60,000 bases of DNA from Owenia fusiformis (lineage: Eukaryota; Annelida; Polychaeta; Sabellida; Oweniidae): positions 12,210,030 to 12,270,029 of the forward strand of contig CAIIXF020000009.1 in NCBI GenBank assembly GCA_903813345.2. The letters run 5' to 3'. Positions within the stretch are counted from its first letter, which is position 1. Each line of letters starts with the position of its first letter. Below, piece after piece: positions 35,560 to 48,200 of the stretch. The notes under the pieces were generated by a model. It was not told the DNA's origin. It did not search any database and saw only the letters and a program-made list of their open reading frames with translations. The translations under genes and the position numbers were made by a program.

Positions 35560-38210
35560 GGTTCCACTGTTATGTTATCATGATTACCATGGATAATGAA
35601 AATAAATTAAGACACAATTATAATGTTACAATTATACAACAATTTATTGTGATTTCACACTGGATTCTTTTAAAATAAGTTAAACAAATAATATTTCTAT
35701 CTTCACTCATAGAAGAAGATGTATGTAATTGTTTGACTAAGCAACATTTCTAGGCGACTCTATCTCATAATACACATAGAATACATCTACAAGTCTACAG
35801 TAAACACCATACTGTATATTAACACATGATTACAAGTCTACAGTAAACACCATACTGTATTTTAACACATGATTAACAGCACATTCAAAAATAGTTCTAT
35901 GTAATAGTCATCTTTGAACAAAACAATGGAGGACACATATGTAATTTCCATCTTTAGATAAATGTCATAATTAAAAGTGATATTACAGTTTTAACAATGA
36001 TATTACAGTTTAAATGATATCCCATTTCATTCCAGTGCTCTAGTTAAGAAGTTTAGACAACTTGATCAAAATCAAAACATAATCGACATGTTGGACAAGT
36101 TGCAGAGTGATTCCTATTCGTAATGCAAATATATTGAGTTGCTCTGTTTTATCAACCTCACATAGACAGATAGAAAAAACAGATGGAGTGAGGCCTTATA
36201 TCTAGAGTCTATTTACTGAGCCGTGTTCTACCTAAAGATTAGTTATTTACTGTACCGCACAGTACTTTATTGTACTGTACTGTTCTGTACAGTACTGTAC
36301 AACAATGTAGTGTACACTGTATTATATATTGTGTAGATTACTGTACAGTTTGGAAAATATATACTGTGCTCCTTACACCAGAGCAAATTCTTACATGAAA
36401 AAATACTGAAAAATATACATATGTCTCCAAAGGTTTGTTCATACTTGTATATTAACATTTTATACACTAACATGTAGTACAGTTATCATCATCTAAATAC
36501 ATGTACACTAACATGTAGTACAGTTATCATCTAAATACATGTATTGATAGGCAGTGCAAAATCGTTCATCTAATGCATAAAGGTAACAAAAACTAGAATG
36601 AACAATGAAATGGTAATTATAACAGCTAAAAATGAAGTAACTAAAATCAAAGCAACAATTAACTAAAAAGAAACTACAGAAAAATTCAAATGGCTTTCTT
36701 GTTTTGGGAGTACATGAACGAAAATCAATTTTAGTTTGGCCTCGTACTAAAGACATCAGAAGCAAAATCAGAAAATGATTTGCTGTACAACAGTTAGTGC
36801 CAATTAATGTCATAAAGACTGATAAAAAATACAGATTTCTGTTTCCTCTAAAAATACATTCACAAAAATAGTACAAACATCTGTGATCAATGTTGTGAAT
36901 TATGAATAACCATTAAAAGCACTAACATTCATACTTAATAACAAAATAACAGTTAAGACCTTTGGCAACTGATATTCCATAATATTAACAATTATAACAA
37001 GTGAAGAAATCTAGTAATTAAATGACATATTATTATGTACAACATTTAATATCATTCTAACCTATAATAATTAATTATACGAACATATCTGAGAGTTCTA
37101 TTCACGAGATTAATTTCACCAGAAATTGCAATATCTTATATTAATGTATATTCATTTGGGTCAATAAATATTTTATAATAATGAAATGTAACATAAAATG
37201 TTCAATTTTCCATCTCATTGATTCTACATTTATTTAAAACCTTTATATTTAAGTGTTTTAATCAACACTATATTCATTTTTTAATAAAAAACACACTGTG
37301 TTTTCATAAAATCACATTTACCATATATACTTATGGTAGCATAAAATAATTCATTCATTAATTCAAATAATTATATAATATATTATACGATGAATTTTAA
37401 CAACATTGAACACTACAGTACAACATGGAGACGCTAAAATGTTGCAAAATGTAAAATTCAAAAGTCTACTATACAATACATACAGTATACAGTATATAGA
37501 TATTTATAAAACTCTCGTTATATATATATATATAAAACCCTTCTAAAGATAAAGTTGTCATTTAACTTACCTAACAAACAAAGTTATAAATTATATTCAA
37601 GCTGATCCAGCTTAAAATTAAAAATTGCCTCCACGACGAAGAGATCAGTTTTACATCAAGCTGTTCATCAGAGATTAAATACAATTGAAAAATGTTTCAT
37701 TATTCTACTTCAAAAATTATGAAATAATTCAATTTCTATAGGTGTCATTCTTTCTATAGTATAGTACTAACAAAAATCCTGGCAATAATCCCGCATGTTT
37801 TGAGCAAATATAAACATTTCAGTAAACCTCTTATTCATTACAAAGAATCATCATTTTGCACAAAGAATTCTGGGTAAATTCCTCCCTCACTGTCATTTCT
37901 ATCCAAAATCAATGTTTAACAGCTTACACTGAGAATTTTCAGGCCTAGTCAGTAGTGAATAGTTAGAAATGCTTTGTCTGTAATACAGATGTAACAGTAG
38001 GAAACACATTGTTTCACAACATCTTCAGTTGTATTATTGTGAACTTTTGCATCACAAGTGGCCATGCTTTCTTTTAAGGGTTAAAGACTCATTCTACAGC
38101 GAGACTCAAAAATCCCAATTCAATTCCAACTTGTAATTTCAAAGTTAACATGGTGAAGTTGGAGTAAAAATGATGAAGTTCTGTAAATTTTTCCTTTGTT
38201 TCTGGTGGAG
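35560..38210. other. AT-rich spacer or distal 3' UTR between ATAD1 and TET
   Basis: No coding exon seen on either strand. It contains small tandem duplications (about 46 bp at 35797-35880; about 43 bp at 36465-36545) and an ACTGTAC-rich patch at 36250-36350. Some of it could be a long TET 3' UTR; that cannot be decided from sequence alone. Confidence 0.45.
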
Positions 38211-38213
38211 AAA

Positions 38214-38530
38214 ACATGAGCCACAGTTGTAACACATGAGCCACAGTTGTAACACATGAGTCACAGTTGTAACACATGAGCCACAGTTGTAACACATGAG
38301 TCACAGTTGTAACACATGAGCCACATTTGTAACACATGAGCCACAGTTGTAACACATGAGTCACAGTTGTAACTCATGAGCCACTGATGTAACACATGAG
38401 CCACACTTGTAACAAATTAGTCACAGTTGTAACACATGAGCCATAGTTGTAACGTATGATCCACACTTGTAAAGATCCACGTTTCTGACATATGAGCCAC
38501 ACTTGTAACACAAGAGCCATAATTGTAACA
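38214..38530. repeat. 20-bp minisatellite CACATGAGCCACAGTTGTAA
   Basis: About 15 units of 20 bp; the first ten or so are nearly identical and later ones diverge. Located downstream of TET, possibly within its 3' UTR. Confidence 0.9.
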
Positions 38531-38686
38531 CATCCAAAACTAATGTTTTTACAATGAGATCTAAATAATAAAAATAAATGCAGAGTTCTGATTGAGAATT
38601 CCAATAGAGGGAGCTAGTGTTTGCATAATGCATTTTTATGGTATCACATGACGATCTGTGTTGGGATTTTCACCCCTTAAAACCCC

Positions 38687-38696
38687 TTTATTTATT
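38687..38696 (-). terminator. Candidate poly(A) signals of TET
   Basis: Overlapping TTTATT motifs (AATAAA on the gene strand) about 600 bp beyond the TET stop codon. Weak evidence; more distal sites exist. Confidence 0.3.
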
Positions 38697-38869
38697 TCAT
38701 TTTGCTTAGATATAGCAAACTCAAAAATAGACTGATTGATTCGGCATGGGGTGGATTAGTATTACATTTGCATAATGCCACTTGAAGTTTCTTCCTTCTT
38801 GAGGTATTTGAAACACATTTGCATTAACTAGTAATGTTAACAATCAACTTGGAATGTGTAATTGCATGT

Positions 38870-38972
38870 TGTGACAAGAAACATGTTGTCATAAGAAACA
38901 TGTTAACAAGAAACATGTCAACAAGAAACATGTTGTCATGAGAAACATGTTAACAAGAAACATGTCACAAAT
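38870..38972. repeat. 16-bp repeat AACAAGAAACATGTTG
   Basis: AAGAAACATGT recurs about every 16-20 bp, seven times, downstream of TET. Confidence 0.75.
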
Positions 38973-39287
38973 AATTCTATACAATATAAAGCACATCTGC
39001 TTTTGCCTGCTTATTGTTTCTTCTTACTGTTTGACCAATGTGAATTGCTACAATGACAACAATATGAAAAAATGACCAACTATAAAAATCGGGAAACTCT
39101 ACCCCAAATGCTATACTGCCATCTTTCCACAATGCATGTACTTAATAAATCCAAATAACTATAGATACGCAAAATGTAATGGTACGTCAAATAAATATGC
39201 ATGCTTAATACATTGGGAAGAATTTTGCTGGCAGTATTTTGGAACCACAACTCTAGCGGCGGATTTGAGTGTAGAGTTTACAGATTT

Positions 39288-42200
39288 CTATAGCCAGCGC
39301 TGATATGGCCCGGAGATAACACACTGCGGCTGCACCCAGCGTGTGATTGGCTTAGTGTTTAATGTATTTGTAAATGTCTGTTGAATCTCAGTATCCCACT
39401 TCAGCTCATATTTAGGAACTTTCATCGGTGGTTCCTCCTCAACATCCTCTTTATCAGTTTTTCTCTTTGGTCCCCGTTTCTTTTTCACGACTACTTCCTC
39501 TTTGGTCGTTATTGGTTGCTCTTGATTATTAACAGTTTGATTGCTTTCACGTCTCTTACGCCACATTTCCGCTTTCTTTTCATACTCTAAATTGCCGTGT
39601 TTAGGATGATTTAAACTTTTGTGTTGATAGAACACTAAACTTATCCTAGTAGGTAAATATCTGTTTGGGTGTTTAATAGCGGTTGTGGCGTGGAGTTCCT
39701 TTTTAGCACATTCAATGAGAATTGAACCATGTGTTAAGGCTAATGCCACACCTCCAATGTCTTGCCTCTCGAAGATGTGTTTATTATCTGTATACACAAC
39801 ACGGTCTTCAGGGAGATCTTCTTTGATGACAGGCTCTTCTTTAGCAAAGGTACCTGTAGCTGTATTATTATTCCAGCCCCCAGCCTGCCATTTTCTATCT
39901 GCCAATGGTATCTCGCTGCCTGCTTTGTGGCCTACAGGAATTGTTCCATTGACATTTGTCTTAAAGGGATCATGGGTAAAAGGGTGTTCTTGCTTCACCA
40001 TATTTGGCCGTCCCGTAGGCTGATCTTTATGGGGAGGCGGGTTGTACGGCCGGGAAAATTGGGACTGAAGAAACTGAGATTCTTGGGCATCAAAATTTTG
40101 TTGATGTGTTTCACCGGGATTTACATGAGATGGTTGATGTACTGGCCCAGACTGAGGCTGTTGATGTGCTGGCCCAGACTGAGGCTGTTGATGTGCTGGC
40201 CCAGAATGAGGCTGCTGATGTGCTGAACCAGAATGAGGCTGTTGATGTGCTGAACCAGAATGAGGCTGTTGATGTGCTGAACCAGAATGAGGCTGTTGAT
40301 GTGCTAAACCAGAATGAGGCAGTTGATGTGCTGGACCAGAATGAGGCTGTTGATGTGCTGGTCCCGAATGAGGCTGTTGATGTGCTGATCCAGAATGAGG
40401 CTGTTGATGTGCTGGCCCAGAATGAGGCTGTTGATGTGCTGATCCAGAATGAGGCTGCTGATGTGCTGAACCAGAATGAGGCTGTTGATGTGCTGATGCC
40501 GAATTAGGTGGTTGATGAGTAGACCCAGAATGAGGCTGCTGATATGAGTTTCGAGGCTGTTGATAAGCTGCAGATTTCATGACTTCAGCTCCTGAGTTTC
40601 TATTTGATTGCACAAACTGCTCAAAGCTTTGTTGATGGGAGTGTGCTAATGACTGTTGGCCACCATCTGCCGATCGAGACACTTGAGGAGGACACTGTTG
40701 CTGAGGAGATGGGTGATGCTGCTGGGACAAAGGTTGATGCTGTGGAGGCAATTGTTGATGCTGTGGAGGCAGTGATTGATGCTGTGGAGGCAATGGTTGA
40801 TGCTGATGAGATGACTGTTGGGATTGAGGCGACTGCTGATACTGATGATATTGCTGTTGTTGTTGCATTGAGGGATAGTGCCCCACAGACTGTTGGGAAT
40901 TGTTCCCACCCTGGGGCCCTTGGCTTTGTTGAGGGGAAGGGGTACTTGTTTGGTATGTTGCCTGAGGGGGTGCACTGGGAATGTTTGTTCCCTCCACCTG
41001 TTTATGCATTGGGCGCAGTTCATCCTGGGGCCCATCAAGTTGAGGTATGGTGCTGCCATCTACTGAAGACCCCGAATCACTAGCCCCAGAGTCTGAAAGA
41101 CACCCAGGGGATGCTGGGGCATCATGAGACACCTGATCATCTATCTGTGACCCAACCTCGCTACTTGCGTCACTGTGGTCAGGGGAGGATGGAGGACTGT
41201 CAATGTCCAATGCACCATCAAACTGTGGTATATCACTTCGGTGGTGGTTGTAAGCCATCTGGGACATCAACTGCTGGGATATCAACTTAGACACCCCCTG
41301 GTTCTGTGGTTGACTGTTATCTAATGCTGGGTGGCTGGGGTACCCAGGAGGGGCAGCATTATGGTGGTACATGTCAGGTGACTTCATATGTTGGGCTACA
41401 GGAGAGGGTCGGGGTATATGTGGGTGAGGTGAGTTAGCACCAGGGGACTGTAAATGATGTGGGTGTGGACTGTTTGGATTAGAGGCAGGAGATTGAAGAT
41501 GGTGGGGGTGGGGACTGTTAGGATTTGAACCTGGACCCTGAAGATGAGCATCCCTGGGTGAGGCTAAAGGTCTTTGTTGCTGTTGCTGCCACATATGTTG
41601 CTGGGGAGTCAATGGCCTGTGGGGAGGGGGACCTGACTTGTGGGTGGGGGTTATAGACCTGTGGGAGCCAGGTACAGGGGGATGTGTGGAGTCATTCTGC
41701 CAATGAGGGCTTGGACCAGGGTGGCGATCTAGTCCTTGCATGGAGGGAGGATGGCGTTCTTGTCCCTGTGGCCCCTGCATGCCCAGAGGGTGGCAGTCTG
41801 GTCCCTGCATACCTGGAGGGTGGCGATCTGGTCCCTGCATGCCAGGGGGATAGTTTTGAAGATGAGATCGTTGCAACTCAGGATTTCTTGGATCTGTAAA
41901 TTCGCCTTGTTCCTGATATGGATTAGGATTTCTATACACCTCAGGTGGCTCCCTATAACGTTGAGGTTCTTTGGGCTGCTTGGTGGAACCTTGAGGCCAG
42001 CCTTGGGGAGCCTCTGCTCTTTGGGGCTGCTGAGGTTTTATATCTGATTTATTAGAGAGCTGCTTTGGCTGACCTTCCCTGCCATCTTTGTTGCCAGCGA
42101 TCCCCTTGAGATATTGAGCAAATGGATTCGATTCTTTGCTAGGCTGGTTTGCATAAGGAGGCTGTTGCTGTTGTTTTTGCTGAGTATTTTGTTGTTCCCT

Positions 42201-45200
42201 GTAATACTGGGGCGGTTGATTACTGGTTGGTTTTTTCTCCACTCCTGGCGGTGGGATCTGTTGATCTTTTGGCTTGTTCCCTTGTGGCCAATCAGTTTGT
42301 GTATTTGGTCTTGGAGGCTGCTGGGATGGCGTTTGAGCTTGCCTTGTTTCCTGTTTAATCTCATTTTTCTGTTGACCTTGGATCGCAGTCTGCCCTTGCT
42401 GCTGTTGCTTCATATACTGGTACCACATCTGAGGGAAGAACCTGGCGTACTGGGGGTTGTATATGAACCAAGGGTGTATGGGATATCCATTCATTCCTTC
42501 CTCTTCAATAGGATGTAAGCCAAGTTCTTCTTGGAAAGCGGCCAGTGGGTTCACTGAACCATCCGTGTCCCCATTAACGAGTTCTCCTTTCCGATCGATA
42601 TCAAATGGTATATTTTCCTTTTTCTTACGCCCCCTTTTTTTCTCAGGGGTGACATCTGGATTCAAACGTGGACGACCAGGTTTTCCCGGAGTGTGACCAG
42701 GAGATTTCCCATCACCAGCTTTCCGTCCTTTTTTGCGCTTTGGAGTCAATGGGATTCCTCTGATTCGTTCGTTAAATGGGTAACTAGACAGGACTTCAAC
42801 AGAGCCATTTGTCACTTTCGCCTCCTGGCCTTCATAGCTCCCATTCTCATCAGTTTGGTCGAGCACATATAGAGGGAGGACGTGTAGCTGTTCTTCATCT
42901 GGTTTGGAGAGACCCCTGTGCTTGGTTAATGTCACTACCTGGAACAGAAAACATTGATTCATTTAGCAGATCATGAAATGTCATTGCGATATTTTAAGTG
43001 CAAAACAATGACTTCAAAATAGATGAAGAATCAAATGGCATGTTTTCAATTCTTGTTTCTATGGTAAATAAAATAACACTAAGAAACCACTTCAACTTAA
43101 TTCTCATCTACCACATTCTAATAGTATGATTAAAATTATCAACCATCCAAAATTCAAGAAACGTCATGTATGGCCGAATATCGGTACTTTTATATAATAT
43201 TATGCAAGCTAATGTGCAATCACACTTACCACAGTGCTGCCATTGTTCATGTTATGAAGATCCTTATGGGCATGAGCACAGAAATCTACGACTGCAGTTA
43301 CACCAGAGAATGGGCGTCCTTCCTTGTTTCCTATGCGACAATCTGTGGCCTTTGACTCGAACATGACCTATAGCAAACAGCAGGTCATTGAGTAAAAGAT
43401 GGACCTTAATAGTTAAAGATTCTTTCATTTGAAACCAGAGGCTGATACTGATCATCATCTGAACTAATAATAAACTAGCATTTTTGAAGATCTTGGTTTT
43501 CAAATTTTTTTTTTTGTGTTTTTCTGTTAGTCAAATTTCATGTCCTGTGTTAGGCCTAATTCTTCCCTTGCCAACCCAATTTAGCACTAAGGGAGGGGGA
43601 AAATCCACTAAAATATGGCACAAAGGTACTAAAGAATGGCACAAAGGCACTTAGGGGATGGCACAAAGGCACTAAGAAGATGGCACAAAGGCACTAAGAA
43701 GATGGCACAAAGACACTAAGGGAATGGCACAAAGGCACTAAGGGAATGGCACAAAGGCACTAAGGGAATGGCACAAAGGCACTAAGGGAATGGCACAAAG
43801 GCACAAAGGGAATGGCACAAAGGCACTAAAGGGATGGCATTTTAAGGTGTATAGTGGAGAAACCTCATATTGATATCCTATGGGTCATTCCAACAAGTTT
43901 GTGCCAAATTCTTCACACAATTCCAAATTGATAACTGCAACTTCATCTACAAAGTACCCAGCTTTGTAAATAAAACTTTTTTTCAAATATATGAACTATT
44001 GCCTTTGAAAACTGACCTGGTTATTATAGGAATCTGGAGCCATCTTCTTATACACGGGGGCTAAATGCGTCGCTAGATTCTGTAGATGATATTCAAGCTT
44101 TAGTTCCTGAGACTCGTCACGTAGTTTGAATTTTCTCGGTTCTCGACTCCGGCCAAACTTACAGCCGTTATAGTACATACTCCAAGAGCAGCCAAATGAA
44201 AATGAAGCTCCACTCCGACTTGAATCCCAGCCTTGACATGCACACGTTTTTCTGAAATATCAAATGAGAAACACATCAATTAACAAAAAAATAAACAGTT
44301 TATATCAAGATGTATTTGTTTTAATTCAACCATTTATGAAATTGTGAACTCATATTTATGAAGTTACCTGTAACAATACTAATATATGTCAATAACTATT
44401 TTACTTGTACAACTTCTCTCTATTATTACAACAACTATCGAATAATATTAAATTTCTCTAATATTAGAACATGTGAATAACATTACAACTTCACTCTAAT
44501 ATCAAAAAATCTCACTTATCCCTTGAAAATTACAACATTATAACATTTCTCTAATATAACAACACCTCTCTAATATTATTAATAATATCAGAACATATCA
44601 TTAAAACATTACATCTCTTGAATATCATAACATCCTTCTAACATTACAACATCTGACGAATATCACTTCAAAAACTACTGGTTTTGGAAAAAGTAAATTG
44701 AAAGTAAAATAAAGTAACTTACGGCTCATTAGTACCACATCTACGAGTCGTTTCAAAGCCATATATGGGCAAAACGTTGTTCAGTATATTGTAAAGACCG
44801 TCTGCTTGCTCTGAGGGCACGCCATCCCATAATACAATAGCAATAATGATGATGGCGGATTCGCAAATGTGACCAGGACGGTGACGAACTACAGTGAGAA
44901 CCTTTTCTTCAATACCTGAACGTCTGATGATCTGAAATGGGAATTTTGTTAGAAAAGTAACATTTCCAAATGTCAGATCTAGCTTAAATTGACAAGGAAA
45001 CATAGCAATTCTGTATTGTCCTTGTAATATATAAATTAAAAATATGACATGTCAGATATCACTTTAACAAAGGGTTTCAACCCATCCGGGAAATGCTTAT
45101 CACAATAAATACACTTTAGAAACATTTAAGGATTTTTCCAACATTGTGCATTTCGTCATAATTTCTTTCTCAAATGTTCGGCAGTGCGCTAAAAGATTCA

Positions 45201-48200
45201 CTTTTTCTCCCATCCATTGCTAAAACTACTACCAGTCCTATAGACTTGCCCATTTGGGCAGTGTACTTAGGATCACAGATTTTCTTTCTTCCACATCCTA
45301 CTGCTAAAACTACTCCAAGTTTATATAGACTTACCCATTTAGCTGCTGGGCACCCCTGGGAGCTTTTCCCCTCCTTCCCTGTATAAACCACCTTCTCTAT
45401 CCTCACAGCAGCTCCAGCCACCCCATACCTACAATATTAGAAAATATATTATACAGGGTGTCTCAAAAAAGGTATCCAAAAGTATATCAATAGCACAGAT
45501 AAACCAATCAACATTTTTGCATCGTCATGTAGCCAAAGCATGATTATTATTACCAGTACTATTCGAGGCAATTTAAATTTGAAAAAGACGTTATGGTGTC
45601 ACTCCTGTAAATAGCACTTCCGGGTAGGACAGTGTTTTTTAATACTTTAAAAACGAAGCCATGCCAACTTCAATGGTGTATATAGGAGGTTTAAGTGTAT
45701 GCAATGTGGCCATTTGAGGTATGTCTGTAAAGCTGAGGCCAAGTGCTTTCTAAATGTGCCATTTTAAGAAAAAAATCGCAAGAATATAGTCCCGTAAACT
45801 GGAACTACTTTACTCGTTAATTTTCATCGGTGAAGTAGAGATTTTACCTAAAAATGAGTCCCTATGTTGGCGTAGTGATATTTAAAAATCGAGACGCAAA
45901 CCCTATGTTAAATATAGTGTCAAGATGAAGGTTATGTATAGGGGAACGCAGAAATATAGTCATTGTATGGGCTAGTTCGTTCGAAAATGGCGATATGTAC
46001 CCCAGAACTTGAATTTTGTGATTTTTTCAATATTTTTCAATGATTTACCGTAGTGACACCTTAATACCCCCGCCTTAGATTGGCTGCCATTTGCGCAGAG
46101 ACCATGGAAGGCATGGATGTTGTAGAATATCAAAACAGAGTCGATATTTACATTCAGGCTAGGCCACACAATGCTTTTAATTCACATTTAGACATCCTGT
46201 GCCTATCAGAATGGCCAAACGGGGGTCCAAAGGGATCATAAATGGGAGAAAATCAGCCTGAATTCCATCAAAATTGCTGGTCATTTCTCCATAAATTACA
46301 TGATTCTAAGGTTCCATACCTCATTTAAATTGCTACAATGTTGCAAATTATGATTTTTACAGGCTTAATAAACACGCCAGGTGTATCACAGTAAGAGTAA
46401 TCAAGATTAATTTGTAAATTGCTACATTGTAGCAATGGTATGAGTATGATGTCACAATACACTGAGGCCTAACTGGCGTAATTAGGAGAAAAAGGGCAAA
46501 TTTTGCACATGGGGACCACATTTGACTCAAAATATTTGCATTTAGCAACATACATTTCAGTTCATTCTGTGTAATACTTGAAAGGCATTGCTATAATGAT
46601 TGACAAAATGAAATAATCTCGGAGATTTTGCGTCTAAAATTTTTGCATGAGATCTCTTAAGTTGATGACCCAATTTTAGGTCATTTTGGCCAGTTTTTAG
46701 AGACTCAGCCCTCACCTATTTCCCCAAATATGGCTAGATTTTGTAGAAAACGTGTTAAAAGTTTGCAAATGCAGCTGTTTCGAGCATGAAATAACTCAAT
46801 TGTTTGAAAAAATGCTAAATGAGCAAAAAATATCATAGTCAAATTTTCCCGTTTTTGGTATTAAGGTGTCACTCCTGTAAATAGCACTTCCGGGTAGGAC
46901 AGTGTTTTTTAATACTTTAAAAACGAAGCCATGCCAACTTCAATGGTGTATATAGGAGGTTTAAGTGTATGCAATGTGGCCATTTGAGGTATGTCTGTAA
47001 AGCTGAGGCCAAGTGCTTTCTAAATGTGCCATTTTAAGAAAAATATCGCAAGAATATAGTCCCGTAAACTGGAACTACTTTACTCGTTAATTTTCATCGG
47101 TGAAGTAGAGATTTTACCTAAAAATGAGTCCCTATGTTGGCGTAGTGATATTTAAAAATCGAGACGCAAACCCTATGTTAAATATAGTGTCAAGATGAAG
47201 GTTATGTATAGGGGAACGCAGAAATATAGTCATTGTATGGGCTAGTTCGTTCGAAAATGGCGATATGTACCCCAGAACTTGAATTTTGTGATTTTTTCAA
47301 TATTTTTCAATGATTTACCGTAGTGACACCTTATATCGGAAAATAACATCTGAAATGACCAATCGTCTAAAAAGTAAGTTGTTCAAAGTGATTGATTCAT
47401 ATTGAAAAGCAAACACTGAAAGGTCTAGATAATTTATACCAGCTCTCTCATATAAAAAGACAATTTCGGTAAGTGTATTTATCAATCCGATTGTGGTCGG
47501 TTTTCAGTAAAACATATTTTTGGCAGTTCTCATTTGTAAAAAAAGTATATGGTTTTCGAGCGTGTGCTTCTTCCCACTCATGGACTTTTATATATTTCAA
47601 AGGATGAACCGCAGATCAAGTGATATAAATCATATGACAAATTGGTAAACCACAAATTGTCAAGTTCATGAATAAAAAATTAATGACAAAATAAAAGTTT
47701 TGGCCGCAAAGTAGGGGTATGTTAACCATGGGTACAAAATCAAGGTTAGTTTCTTTTCAGTTCATTTAGAAATAATGCCACTGCCACTATGATAATATTG
47801 TATTCTTATATTTTGAAACTGCTGTGTAAAAAGGGCATTAAGAGGTGTTGCATAGAAAGCCTTAACTATGATCCATCCTATTCTATGATACAGTTAGATG
47901 TATACATACATCCTGTACCTTTAATAATTTGTGATGTCTAAAATTTAACCTGTAAAGTAGAATACTTCTAACAAGGGATCACCTCAATATATGCTGAACA
48001 CAACAGAAGTCACTTTACCCATTTCCTCAATGTAAAATGAACCTCTGTTAGTTGAACACTATTACAAGGTCTTAAAGGTGTTCTACTTAAACAGCTGTAT
48101 TAATTATTACATACCTCCCCTCCATTGTTTTCCTGATTGCCTTAATGTTGGGCCCAGCCCCAAGGTGAGTATAGTACGGCCCGTCAACTTTTGAATCTAT

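Larger units (their letters stand above)
45595..47330. mobile_element. Composite element with 466-bp terminal direct repeats
   Basis: Two copies of a 466-bp sequence (45595-46060 and 46865-47330) are almost identical. Each begins GGTGTCACTCCTG and ends CGTAGTGACACC, so each is itself bounded by an 8-bp inverted repeat. They flank about 804 bp of non-coding sequence. TTAT stands immediately outside both ends of the whole unit (45591-45594 and 47331-47334), while both inner junctions are TTAA, consistent with one insertion of the composite. It could be a small non-autonomous LTR-type element (TG...CA ends) or a DNA-transposon composite; primer-binding and polypurine sites are not evident. It lies in the TET intron. 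Confidence 0.75.

Noticed and set aside
36508-36876. 122-aa minus-strand open frame
   Set aside because: AT-rich, Phe/Cys-rich composition typical of chance frames in the spacer; overlaps a small tandem duplication.
38214-38530. CRISPR-like look of regularly spaced short repeats
   Set aside because: Units are head-to-tail without unique spacers, in an animal genome; a minisatellite.
40106-40507. 133-aa open frame on the + strand with NEAVDVL repeats
   Set aside because: It is the antisense of the in-frame 33-bp TET minisatellite; the TET reading frame has conserved flanks and splice sites, this one does not.
43230-43250. Ser in place of Cys in the NGxTV segment of TET
   Set aside because: Noted as a difference from vertebrate TET2, but I cannot show that this Cys is a zinc or iron ligand, and the HxD motif next to it is intact, so no loss of function is claimed.
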